NCBI RefSeq assembly: GCF_021728295.1
Contig: NZ_JAKJXE010000019.1
Span: 1 to 64,000, forward strand
DNA length: 64,000 nt
Direction of reading: 5' to 3'
Source of the DNA: Pseudomonas petrae
GTDB lineage: Bacteria; Pseudomonadota; Gammaproteobacteria; Pseudomonadales; Pseudomonadaceae
Made by a program: the position numbers and the translations under genes. Below the pieces are notes generated by a model that did no database searches, was not told the DNA's origin, and saw only the letters and a program-made list of their open reading frames with translations. Shown here in pieces: positions 1 through 15,412 of the stretch (position 1 is the stretch's first letter; each line of letters opens with the position of its first letter).

Positions 1-3
1 AAG

Positions 4-38
4 ACCCCATCTGCGAAAGCAGATGGGGTTTTGTTTTT
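4..38 (+). terminator. Rho-independent terminator of an upstream transcript
   Basis: An 11-bp perfect stem (ACCCCATCTGC / GCAGATGGGGT) with a GAAA tetraloop is followed by a T-rich tract. It lies upstream of birA and reads on the + strand. In pseudomonads an rRNA operon often precedes birA, so this is probably the terminator after a 5S rRNA, but no rRNA sequence lies inside the window. Confidence 0.85.
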
Positions 39-182
39 GCGCGCGAAAAAGCGAGTATCCATTCTTCACAAGATAACTAACGCATAAGCGATGCTTGGCT
101 GCGGTCTGCGCCGTGAAACGTACGCTTGCGTAGGTCGGCTGTATGACTATCATGCGCGTCTTACTACCAGGCACTCTCACTC

Positions 183-1139
183 ATGCATACGTTGCTAAAG
201 CTACTTGAAGACGGGGCGTTTCACTCCGGAGAGGATCTGGGGATTGCGCTGGGCGTCAGCCGGAGTGCCGTCTGGAAGAAGCTGCAGCAGGCCCAGGCTG
301 ACCTTGGCATAGAAATTTACAAAGTGCGCGGTCGTGGTTACCGTTTGGCTTCGCCGCTGTCATTGTTGGACGATGAGGCCCTGCGCCGTGAGCACATTGG
401 GTTGGGTTGGGCATGCAGGATTCACGAAACTATCGACTCGACGAATGCTGAAGCCATGCGAGTGGCGAATTCAGGTGCTGAACTTCCTTCCTTGATTCTT
501 TCAGAGCAGCAGACGGCGGGCCGCGGCAGGCGTGGCCGTCAGTGGATAAGTCCTTTCGCTGAAAATCTCTATTACAGCCTCGCCTTGCGTATGGATGGCG
601 GGACGCGTCGGCTCGACGGTCTCAGCCTTCTCGTAGGGCTTGCTGTGGTAGATACCCTGCGAGAGCTCGGTATTCGTAGTGCGGGGCTGAAATGGCCTAA
701 CGACATTCTGGTTGGCGGCAAGAAACTCGCCGGAGTGCTGCTCGAGTTAACTGGCGATCCTGCCAATGTATGCCACGTAGTGATTGGTATTGGGATCAAT
801 ATCAATATGCGTGAATCCATTAACGTCGACCAGGCTTGGACGTCGTTGGCCCTTGAACTGGGACATGTGCATGACCGGAACAAGGTTGCTTGCGCGCTAA
901 GTCGCAATCTCAGCGCCTATCTTGCTGGTCATCAAGAAAAGGGCTTTGCGGCCTACCGGAGAGATTGGGAGGACAAGCACTTATGGCAAGGCCTCGCGGT
1001 CGCTCTCACCGCGGGTGCGAAGATCACTCGGGGCATTGTCATGGGAGTTGGTGATGATGGGGCGTTACGCCTGGACGTAGGCGGGCGTGAGGAGTATTTC
1101 AGCGGGGGGGAGGTGAGTCTGAGGCTCCAGGGTAACTAG
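183..1139 (+). CDS. birA: Bifunctional biotin--[acetyl-CoA-carboxylase] ligase / biotin operon repressor BirA
   Basis: This 318-residue protein activates biotin to biotinyl-5'-AMP and transfers it to the biotin carboxyl carrier protein of acetyl-CoA carboxylase. An N-terminal winged helix (about residues 1-55) indicates that it can also repress biotin genes. The ligase domain shows the adenylate-binding loop GRGRRGR (113-119) and KWPNDI (170-175), and a small SH3-like C-terminal domain follows. The length is normal for a class II BirA. The ATG start at 183 gives the complete winged helix, although no strong ribosome binding site precedes it. In P. aeruginosa coaX follows directly; here a SPOR-like gene begins 61 bases later, with coaX absent. 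Confidence 0.96.
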   Translation: MHTLLKLLEDGAFHSGEDLGIALGVSRSAVWKKLQQAQADLGIEIYKVRGRGYRLASPLSLLDDEALRREHIGLGWACRIHETIDSTNAEAMRVANSGAELPSLILSEQQTAGRGRRGRQWISPFAENLYYSLALRMDGGTRRLDGLSLLVGLAVVDTLRELGIRSAGLKWPNDILVGGKKLAGVLLELTGDPANVCHVVIGIGININMRESINVDQAWTSLALELGHVHDRNKVACALSRNLSAYLAGHQEKGFAAYRRDWEDKHLWQGLAVALTAGAKITRGIVMGVGDDGALRLDVGGREEYFSGGEVSLRLQGN

Positions 1140-1200
1140 GATAGAAATCGGAGTTAGTAGGTAGGCATGCATCCGGATGCGTATCGTTTATGAGGTGGGT

Positions 1201-1638
1201 ATGCCTTGGGCGTTTTTGTTGTTAATCATGTTGAACGGTCTTTATTTTGTCTGGCATCAGCAGGATGCGCCGCTACGCCCTAAAGAGGTCGAGCCGCTGC
1301 TAACCCATCGAGCATATGGTCAGGATATTCGGTTGCTCAGTGAGTCGGGATTGGGTGGTGGTAATGCGCGCACCGCTGCAGAGCAAGAGAAATGCCTCTA
1401 CCTGGGCGGTAGCGCCCAGCAGGCTGAGGCAGTACTTCTTGAGCAGCGTCTTGTTGCTTTGGATATCGATACTCATCTTGGAGAGCGTCTGGACCAGCAA
1501 GGCGGCGCGTATTGGCTGAGGATTGCGCCTGCGAGCAGGCGTCTGGTCAGTGATGCGTTGATCGCCGAGCTCCGGAGGGATTTCCCCATGCTAAAAAATG
1601 AAATAATGTCATGTGAAGGCATTGCAACGGCTGATTAG
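1201..1638 (+). CDS. Small membrane-anchored SPOR-like protein
   Basis: The 145-residue product has one N-terminal membrane segment (about residues 2-18, WAFLLLIMLNGLYFVW) and then a periplasmic region. That region resembles the SPOR-type, cell-division-related proteins found in pseudomonads between coaX and the tRNA-Tyr gene. I chose the ATG at 1201 because GAGG lies at 1192-1195 with correct spacing and the membrane segment then starts at once; an in-frame ATG at 1177 would add eight residues. The function is unknown. The assignment to the SPOR-like group rests on position and general character, not on a clear motif. Confidence 0.7.
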   Translation: MPWAFLLLIMLNGLYFVWHQQDAPLRPKEVEPLLTHRAYGQDIRLLSESGLGGGNARTAAEQEKCLYLGGSAQQAEAVLLEQRLVALDIDTHLGERLDQQGGAYWLRIAPASRRLVSDALIAELRRDFPMLKNEIMSCEGIATAD

Positions 1639-1739
1639 TTTGAATAGAATGGCGCCCGCTTCGCAGTGCAGATCAATTGATAAGTGCTCGTGTAGCAAGA
1701 GTCAATGCTTGTAACCTCAAGTTTTTATTGAGAAAAAGA

Positions 1740-1767
1740 TTGACAGAAGGGCGGCATGGTATAGAAT
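1740..1767 (+). promoter_or_regulatory. Sigma-70 promoter of the tRNA-Tyr/Gly/Thr cluster
   Basis: A consensus -35 TTGACA (1740-1745) and a -10 TAGAAT (1762-1767) are separated by 16 bp. The -10 ends 13 bases before the mature 5' end of tRNA-Tyr. Three tRNA genes follow before a terminator at 2073-2105, so this promoter probably drives a short all-tRNA transcript. Confidence 0.75.
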
Positions 1768-1780
1768 GCTGCCTCGCTTA

Positions 1781-1867
<87 letters not shown>

Positions 1868-1892
1868 TTTTGAGCGTAAGCAGTAAAGCTCA

Positions 1893-1966
<74 letters not shown>

Positions 1967-1992
1967 AGTTTTCTGGTTGTGCAATTTGTTTT

Positions 1993-2068
1993 GCTCTTGT
2001 AGCTCAGTTGGTAGAGCACACCCTTGGTAAGGGTGAGGTCAGCGGTTCAAATCCGCTCAAGAGCTCCA
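1993..2068 (+). tRNA. tRNA-Thr (anticodon GGT)
   Basis: This is a 76-nt cloverleaf with acceptor GCTCTTG / CAAGAGC, anticodon loop TTGGTAA giving GGT, T-arm GCGGTTCAAATCCGC and an encoded CCA. A terminator follows directly. In P. aeruginosa tufB sits after this tRNA; here it does not. Confidence 0.97.
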
Positions 2069-2072
2069 TTAC

Positions 2073-2105
2073 TAAGGCAGATATGTGAGTATCTGCCTTT
2101 GTTTT
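2073..2105 (+). terminator. Terminator of the tRNA-Tyr/Gly/Thr transcript
   Basis: A perfect 10-bp stem (AAGGCAGATA / TATCTGCCTT) with a TGTGAG loop is followed by TGTTTT. It begins only five bases after the CCA of tRNA-Thr, so the three-tRNA transcript ends here and tRNA-Trp needs its own promoter. Confidence 0.8.
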
Positions 2106-2194
2106 AAGTGCTACGAATCCCAGGGTTTTCAGGTGCTTGGTGAGGTAGTGCTGCAGTAAATCGATTTGCGCGATGCGTAGTTATCGAGTTGCTG

Positions 2195-2223
2195 TTGAAA
2201 TCTTCCTGTCAGGTCCGCATAAT
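2195..2223 (+). promoter_or_regulatory. Promoter of tRNA-Trp - secE - nusG
   Basis: A -35 TTGAAA (2195-2200) and a -10 CATAAT (2218-2223) are separated by exactly 17 bp. The predicted start point is about 14 bases before tRNA-Trp. No terminator is visible between tRNA-Trp and secE, so tRNA-Trp is probably processed from the secE-nusG transcript. Confidence 0.7.
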
Positions 2224-2244
2224 GTTCGGCCTGATTTTGCTTTT

Positions 2245-2320
2245 AGGTCAGTAGCTCAATTGGCAGAGCGACGGTCTCCAAAACCGTAGGTTGGGGGTTC
2301 GATTCCCTCCTGACCTGCCA
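2245..2320 (+). tRNA. tRNA-Trp (anticodon CCA)
   Basis: This is a 76-nt cloverleaf with acceptor AGGTCAG / CTGACCT, anticodon loop CTCCAAA giving CCA, T-arm GGGGTTCGATTCCC and an encoded 3' CCA. It is followed 44 bases later by secE, the conserved arrangement in gammaproteobacteria. Confidence 0.97.
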
Positions 2321-2364
2321 GATTCTCAAAAGTATCTGGCTTTCTTTTCACAGGATTTTAGTAG

Positions 2365-2733
2365 ATGAATCCAAAGGCTGAAGCCCAAGACTCCCGGTTT
2401 GATCTCGTGAAGTGGCTAGTAGTAGTGCTTCTGGTGGCTGTGGGTGTCGTTGGAAATCAATACTACTCCGCGCAACCAATCCTGTATCGCGTTCTTGCCC
2501 TGCTTGTGATCGCCGCATTGGCAGCCTATGTGGCTCTCCAGACGGGGAAGGGTAAGGCTTTCTTTGTTTTGGCCAAGGAAGCGCGCGTTGAGATTCGTAA
2601 AGTCGTGTGGCCTACGCGTCAAGAGACTACTCAGACCACTTTAATCGTGGTTGCAGTGGTTCTCGTCATGGCGCTGCTGCTGTGGGGTTTAGATTCCCTG
2701 CTCGGCTGGCTTGTTTCCTTGATTGTCGGCTAA
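2365..2733 (+). CDS. secE: Preprotein translocase subunit SecE
   Basis: This 122-residue inner-membrane protein clamps the two halves of SecY in the SecYEG channel. Two hydrophobic segments lie in the N-terminal half (about residues 18-36 and 40-60). The conserved amphipathic hinge (VEIRKVVWPTRQE, about 75-87) precedes the essential C-terminal membrane helix (about 92-118). This three-helix form is usual in gammaproteobacteria. nusG follows ten bases downstream in the same transcript, and the partner secY lies at 28115. Confidence 0.97.
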   Translation: MNPKAEAQDSRFDLVKWLVVVLLVAVGVVGNQYYSAQPILYRVLALLVIAALAAYVALQTGKGKAFFVLAKEARVEIRKVVWPTRQETTQTTLIVVAVVLVMALLLWGLDSLLGWLVSLIVG

Positions 2734-2742
2734 GGGTGTCCC

Positions 2743-3276
2743 GTGGCTAAGCGTTGGTACGTAGTGCATGCCTACTCGGGTTACGAGAAGCATGTCATGC
2801 GCTCACTGGTTGAGCGTGTAAAGCTTGCAGGCATGGAAGATGGCTTCGGCGAAATTCTGGTCCCTACTGAAGAAGTAGTGGAAATGCGTAACGGCCAGAA
2901 ACGCAAAAGTGAACGCAAATTCTTCCCTGGCTATGTGCTTGTCCAGATGGATATGAACGAGGGCACTTGGCACTTGGTCAAGGACACGCCTCGTGTAATG
3001 GGCTTCATCGGTGGTACGGCGGACAAGCCGGCCCCTATTACCGATAAAGAAGCTGAGGCCATTCTGCGTCGCGTTGCTGATGGCAGCGACAAGCCGAAGC
3101 CAAAGACTCTGTTCGAGCCGGGCGAAGTCGTCCGCGTTACAGATGGTCCGTTTGCTGATTTCAACGGTACCGTCGAAGAGGTCAATTACGAGAAGAGCCG
3201 CATCCAAGTGGCAGTGCTCATTTTCGGACGCTCCACTCCGGTGGAGCTGGAGTTCAGTCAGGTCGAAAAGGCGTAA
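2743..3276 (+). CDS. nusG: Transcription termination/antitermination protein NusG
   Basis: The 177-residue NusG binds RNA polymerase, suppresses pausing and links it to Rho or to ribosomal protein S10. The N-terminal NGN domain (about 1-115) begins KRWYVVHAYSGYE, and the C-terminal KOW domain (about 125-177) carries the GEVVRVTDGPF motif. The start codon is GTG at 2743. A strong terminator follows at 3296, separating it from rplK. Confidence 0.97.
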   Translation: MAKRWYVVHAYSGYEKHVMRSLVERVKLAGMEDGFGEILVPTEEVVEMRNGQKRKSERKFFPGYVLVQMDMNEGTWHLVKDTPRVMGFIGGTADKPAPITDKEAEAILRRVADGSDKPKPKTLFEPGEVVRVTDGPFADFNGTVEEVNYEKSRIQVAVLIFGRSTPVELEFSQVEKA

Positions 3277-3295
3277 CTGAGCTCAAAATCCCATA

Positions 3296-3324
3296 CCCCG
3301 CAGCCCTGGGCTGTGGGGTTTTTT
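3296..3324 (+). terminator. Terminator between nusG and rplK
   Basis: A GC-rich hairpin (CCCGCAGCCC / GGGCTGTGGGG, with a G-T pair) is followed by six T residues. It closes the tRNA-Trp-secE-nusG unit or attenuates readthrough into the L11 operon. Confidence 0.8.
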
Positions 3325-3395
3325 CGTCACCGGGATAAACGCGCAAGTAACCGGGGAGCCTTTCGAGGCGCTAGAACCCGTAATTGGAGTGCCTC

Positions 3396-3827
3396 ATGGC
3401 CAAGAAGATTACCGCTTACATCAAGCTTCAAGTGAAAGCCGCTCAGGCTAACCCAAGCCCGCCTGTTGGTCCTGCACTAGGTCAGCACGGCGTGAACATC
3501 ATGGAATTCTGCAAAGCGTTCAACGCCCGTACTCAGGGTATTGAGCCAGGTTTGCCGACTCCCGTGATCATCACTGTTTACAGTGACCGCAGCTTCACCT
3601 TTGAAACCAAAAGCACCCCGGCTTCGGTACTGCTGAAAAAAGCAGCTGGCTTGACCAGCGGCTCGGCTCGTCCGAACACCGTAAAAGTTGGCACCGTAAC
3701 CCGTGCTCAACTGGAAGAAATCGCCAAGGCAAAAAATGCCGACTTGACCGCTGCTGATATGGACGCCGCCGTGCGCACCATCGCCGGTTCCGCTCGTAGC
3801 ATGGGCCTTAACGTGGAGGGTGTGTAA
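3396..3827 (+). CDS. rplK: 50S ribosomal protein L11
   Basis: L11 (143 residues) forms the GTPase-associated centre stalk base with 23S rRNA and L10/L12. The N-terminal domain shows the PPVGPALGQHGVN proline-rich segment; the C-terminal domain (about 75-143) binds rRNA. I chose the ATG at 3396 because GGAG lies at 3386-3389 and the protein then begins MAKKITAYIK as in other pseudomonads. The 3325-3395 leader contains a structured segment where L1 would be expected to bind for translational feedback. The stop overlaps the rplA start by one base (TAATG). Confidence 0.97.
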   Translation: MAKKITAYIKLQVKAAQANPSPPVGPALGQHGVNIMEFCKAFNARTQGIEPGLPTPVIITVYSDRSFTFETKSTPASVLLKKAAGLTSGSARPNTVKVGTVTRAQLEEIAKAKNADLTAADMDAAVRTIAGSARSMGLNVEGV

Positions 3828-4522
3828 TGGCTAAGCTGACTAAGCGCCAAAAAGCTATCGCTTCCAAAGTTGAAGCTGGCAAATCGTATAACTTCAACGA
3901 CGCCGCTGCTCTGCTGGCTGAGTTGTCGACAGTGAAGTTCAGCGAGTCTGTAGACATCGCCGTGAACCTCGGTGTTGATCCTCGTAAATCCGACCAGGTC
4001 GTACGTAGCGCTACCGTGCTGCCTCACGGCACTGGCAAGACCGTTCGTGTCGCAGTATTTACTCAGGGTCCAGCTGCTGAAGCTGCTCTGGCTGCAGGCG
4101 CTGATCGTGTTGGTATGGACGATCTTGCTGCTGAAATGAAAGGCGGCGACCTGAACTATGACGTCGTAATTGCCTCCCCGGACGCAATGCGTGTTGTTGG
4201 TCAGTTGGGTCAGATCCTCGGCCCGCGCGGCCTGATGCCTAACCCTAAAGTCGGTACCGTTACTCCAGACGTAGCCACTGCCGTGAAAAACGCCAAGGCT
4301 GGTCAGGTTCGTTATCGCACCGACAAAAACGGCATTATCCACACCTCCGTTGGCAAGGTCGGCTTTGATGCAGACAAGCTGCGTGAGAACGTTGAAGCGC
4401 TGATCGCTGATCTGAAGCGTATCAAGCCAGCTTCCTCGAAAGGTATTTACGTCAAGCGCGTAACACTGAGCACCACTATGGGCCCAGGCTTGGTCATCGA
4501 CCAAGGTTCGTTAGACGCGTAA
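3827..4522 (+). CDS. rplA: 50S ribosomal protein L1
   Basis: L1 (231 residues) forms the mobile L1 stalk that helps release E-site tRNA. In other bacteria it also represses the rplKA mRNA. The central signature around GPRGLMPNPKVGTV is present, and length and ends match the family. It is coupled to rplK by a one-base stop/start overlap and followed by the L10 leader. Confidence 0.97.
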   Translation: MAKLTKRQKAIASKVEAGKSYNFNDAAALLAELSTVKFSESVDIAVNLGVDPRKSDQVVRSATVLPHGTGKTVRVAVFTQGPAAEAALAAGADRVGMDDLAAEMKGGDLNYDVVIASPDAMRVVGQLGQILGPRGLMPNPKVGTVTPDVATAVKNAKAGQVRYRTDKNGIIHTSVGKVGFDADKLRENVEALIADLKRIKPASSKGIYVKRVTLSTTMGPGLVIDQGSLDA

Positions 4523-4590
4523 GACTGGCATGGCGCGGGTAACCGCGTCGTTGCGAAAATTGGGGTCCCTGCCTGGCGGGGGCTATCCAA

Positions 4591-4650
4591 GACCGTAGGC
4601 GGCGAAAGCCTTAAACCTCAAGCCTACGCAGATGGTGCTCCCGGTTCCTT
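4591..4650 (+). promoter_or_regulatory. L10 leader (autoregulatory mRNA element)
   Basis: The rplA-rplJ spacer contains a stem GTAGGC (4595-4600) / GCCTAC (4622-4627). It encloses a GGCGAAAGCC hairpin and the CTTAAACC segment, and is followed by the CAGATGGTGCTCCCG tail. This is the characteristic shape of the L10-(L12)4 binding leader that represses rplJL translation. Boundaries are approximate. Confidence 0.8.
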
Positions 4651-4719
4651 ACCGAATCAGACACCAAAACGACATCCGGCTCAGGTCAGATGAAACGGTA
4701 ACAAGCAGGAGTTAAACCC

Positions 4720-5220
4720 GTGGCAATTAAACTCGAAGACAAGAAGGCCATCGTCGCTGAAGTCAACGAGGCTGCCAAAGTCGCTCTGTCTGCTGTTGTG
4801 GCTGATGCCCGCGGTGTGACGGTAGGCGCGATGACCGGACTCCGTAAAGAGGCTCGTGAAGCTGGCGTTTACGTACGTGTAGTACGTAACACCCTGCTCA
4901 AGCGCGCCGTTGCTGACACTGAATACAGTGTCCTCAACGATGTGTTCACTGGCCCGACCTTGATCGCCTTCTCCAACGAACATCCAGGTGCTGCTGCCCG
5001 TTTGTTCAAAGAGTTTGCTAAAGGTCAGGATAAGTTCGAGATCAAGGCAGCTGCGTTCGAGGGCAAGTTCCTCGCAGCTAATCAGATCGACGTACTGGCA
5101 ACACTGCCGACCCGCAACGAAGCGATTTCGCAGCTGATGAGCGTGATTCAAGGCGCTACCAGCAAGCTCGCTCGTACTCTGGCGGCCATTCGCGAACAGA
5201 AAGAAGCCGCTGCAGCCTAA
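4720..5220 (+). CDS. rplJ: 50S ribosomal protein L10
   Basis: L10 (166 residues) anchors L7/L12 dimers to the ribosome stalk and, as the L10-L12 complex, represses its own mRNA through the leader just upstream. The start codon is GTG at 4720, preceded by AGGAG at 4707-4711; the protein begins MAIKLEDKKAIV. The C-terminal helix (about 135-166) is the L12-binding tail. rplL follows 78 bases later. Confidence 0.97.
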   Translation: MAIKLEDKKAIVAEVNEAAKVALSAVVADARGVTVGAMTGLRKEAREAGVYVRVVRNTLLKRAVADTEYSVLNDVFTGPTLIAFSNEHPGAAARLFKEFAKGQDKFEIKAAAFEGKFLAANQIDVLATLPTRNEAISQLMSVIQGATSKLARTLAAIREQKEAAAA

Positions 5221-5298
5221 GGGCAGGTACTTCCTCTCGCGTATTTTTGTTTATTTCGATGGTCGCGTAGGCCGTCCCCCAATTCAGGAATTAGAGTC

Positions 5299-5664
5299 AT
5301 GTCTATCTCTCAAGACGATATCCTCAACGCCGTAGCTGAAATGTCCGTTCTGCAGGTTGTTGAGCTGATCAAAGCATTCGAAGAAAAATTCGGTGTTAGC
5401 GCTGCTGCTGCTTCCGCTGGCCCAGCTGCTGCTGCTGCCGTTGTTGAAGAGCAAACTGAATTCAACGTCATGCTGCTGGAAGCTGGCGAGAAGAAAGTTA
5501 ACGCTATTAAAGCAGTTCGTGAACTGACCGGTCTGGGCCTGAAAGAAGCCAAGGCAGTCGTTGACGGCGCTCCAGCCATGGTCCTGGAAGCAGTCTCCAA
5601 AGACGCTGCTGACAAAGCCAAAGCTGCTCTGGAAGAAGCAGGCGCTAAAGTCGAGCTGAAGTAA
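5299..5664 (+). CDS. rplL: 50S ribosomal protein L7/L12
   Basis: L12 (121 residues) forms the multimeric stalk that recruits and activates EF-Tu, EF-G and other GTPases. It has the N-terminal dimerisation helices, an Ala-rich flexible hinge (about 35-50) and the C-terminal factor-binding domain with GLGLKEAKAVVDGAP. Codon use is strongly biased, as expected for the most abundant stalk protein. A hairpin at 5711 separates it from rpoB. Confidence 0.97.
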   Translation: MSISQDDILNAVAEMSVLQVVELIKAFEEKFGVSAAAASAGPAAAAAVVEEQTEFNVMLLEAGEKKVNAIKAVRELTGLGLKEAKAVVDGAPAMVLEAVSKDAADKAKAALEEAGAKVELK

Positions 5665-5710
5665 GCATCGACTTTGCGTTTCCAGCCCAAGCGTTAAGCG
5701 AAAGGCTGAT

Positions 5711-5739
5711 GGCTGGTGGCTTCTGCCACCGGCCTTTTT
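5711..5739 (+). terminator. Attenuator hairpin between rplL and rpoB
   Basis: A 10-bp stem (GGCTGGTGGC / GCCACCGGCC, with one G-T pair) around TTCT is followed by five T residues. It lies in the 221-base gap between rplL and rpoB. In E. coli a partial terminator here lets far more L12 be made than RNA polymerase; this hairpin is well placed for the same role. Confidence 0.7.
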
Positions 5740-5885
5740 CCGTTGTTGGCAGCTGATTCGGTTAGCGCTGATTACGTGATCTACCCACCTCGAACGGTGG
5801 CGCGAACCATGGGGTTCGCAAGATTTTTCTGGCTGCTCCCGTCGGGAGGAGCCAAACAAGCAGGTGACCAAGCTGGGGAACGCTG

Positions 5886-9959
<4,074 letters not shown>

Positions 9960-10022
9960 CACGTGACGCGAATCGAGGGTGGGTCGGTATGACTGCCCTC
10001 TGCTCCGCCAGGAGGAAAGGCC

Positions 10023-14222
<4,200 letters not shown>

Positions 14223-14228
14223 GGGTAG

Positions 14229-14300
14229 GGCCCCGATTTTCATAGTCATTGGTCTCACCCGGTTCGGTGGGTTGCCAGTGGTTGTGGACACCGGGGCTTT
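14229..14300 (+). terminator. Possible branched terminator after rpoC
   Basis: GCCCCG (14230-14235) can pair with CGGGGC (14292-14297), enclosing an inner hairpin around CACCCGGTTCGGTGGG, and a short T-rich stretch follows. The loop is long and the T tract poor, so this is a weak candidate placed between rpoC and the rpsL promoter. Confidence 0.35.
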
Positions 14301-14303
14301 GCC

Positions 14304-14332
14304 TTGACTGGGGGCAGGATCCTCTTTAGACT
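14304..14332 (+). promoter_or_regulatory. Promoter of the str operon (rpsL-rpsG-fusA-tuf)
   Basis: A -35 TTGACT (14304-14309) and a -10 TAGACT (14327-14332) are separated by 17 bp. The predicted start would leave a leader of about 85 bases before rpsL. Confidence 0.7.
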
Positions 14333-14423
14333 CTTGTACCCCTAAATCTGGCGGGACGTATGTCCTGCCATTTTGCTTTTCTTGTAAGACAATAGCGTCG
14401 CAAGACAACAGTGGAGCTAGTAG

Positions 14424-14795
14424 ATGGCAACTATCAACCAGCTGGTACGTCAGCCGCGTAAGCGTATCGTCGAGAAATCCGACGTGCCTGCGCTGCAGAA
14501 CTGCCCGCAGCGCCGTGGTGTGTGCACTCGCGTGTACACAACTACGCCGAAAAAACCTAACTCGGCATTGCGTAAAGTCTGCCGGGTGCGTCTGACCAAC
14601 GGTTTCGAGGTTTCCTCGTACATCGGCGGTGAAGGCCACAACCTGCAAGAGCACAGCGTCGTACTGATTCGTGGCGGCCGTGTAAAAGACTTGCCAGGTG
14701 TTCGTTACCACACCGTTCGCGGTTCGTTGGATACCTCCGGTGTCAAAGGTCGTAACCAGGGTCGTTCGAAGTACGGTACCAAGAAGCCTAAGTAG
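14424..14795 (+). CDS. rpsL: 30S ribosomal protein S12
   Basis: S12 (123 residues) lines the decoding centre and controls accuracy. The streptomycin-relevant lysines are wild type: K43 in TTTPKKPNSALRK and K88 in RGGRVKDLPGVRYH, so no ribosomal streptomycin resistance is predicted. It is first gene of the str operon, 117 bases before rpsG. Confidence 0.98.
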   Translation: MATINQLVRQPRKRIVEKSDVPALQNCPQRRGVCTRVYTTTPKKPNSALRKVCRVRLTNGFEVSSYIGGEGHNLQEHSVVLIRGGRVKDLPGVRYHTVRGSLDTSGVKGRNQGRSKYGTKKPK

Positions 14796-14911
14796 TAGCG
14801 GCTTTTTGTAAAAACTGAATCATCTTATTTTCTGAGTCGATAAGAGTAAGGTCGGAAGCGCCAGTAGGTGCTGATTCCGAGCGAACCTGAAGACCGTTTG
14901 AGGGCTTATCC

Positions 14912-15382
14912 ATGCCAAGAAGACGCGTAGCAGCCAAGCGCGAAGTGCTTGACGATCCAAAATACGGCAGCCAGATCCTGGCCAAGTTCATGAACCACGT
15001 TATGGAGAGCGGCAAAAAAGCCGTTGCCGAGCGTATCGTTTATGGCGCGCTGGAAAAGGTTAAAGAACGCAAGAACTCCGATCCCCTGGAAATCTTCGAG
15101 AAAGCTCTCGACGCCATCGCTCCGCTGGTCGAAGTGAAGTCGCGCCGTGTAGGCGGTGCTACTTACCAGGTTCCGGTCGAAGTTCGTCCGTCCCGTCGTA
15201 ATGCTCTGGCAATGCGTTGGCTGGTAGACTTCGCGCGCAAGCGCGGTGAGAAGTCTATGGCTCTGCGTTTGGCTGGCGAACTGTTGGACGCCGCCGAAGG
15301 TAAAGGTGCTGCGGTCAAGAAGCGTGAAGACGTGCACCGTATGGCTGAAGCCAACAAAGCTTTCTCGCACTACCGCTTCTAA
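14912..15382 (+). CDS. rpsG: 30S ribosomal protein S7
   Basis: S7 (156 residues) nucleates assembly of the 30S head and contacts mRNA and tRNA at the E site. The N terminus [20 protein letters not shown] and length match the family. The 116-base spacer upstream contains possible secondary structure. In E. coli S7 represses str-operon translation at this spacer, but I cannot confirm the fold here. Confidence 0.98.
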
Positions 15383-15412
15383 TTTCAGCGTCACTAATTT
15401 TGCGAGGGCTTT

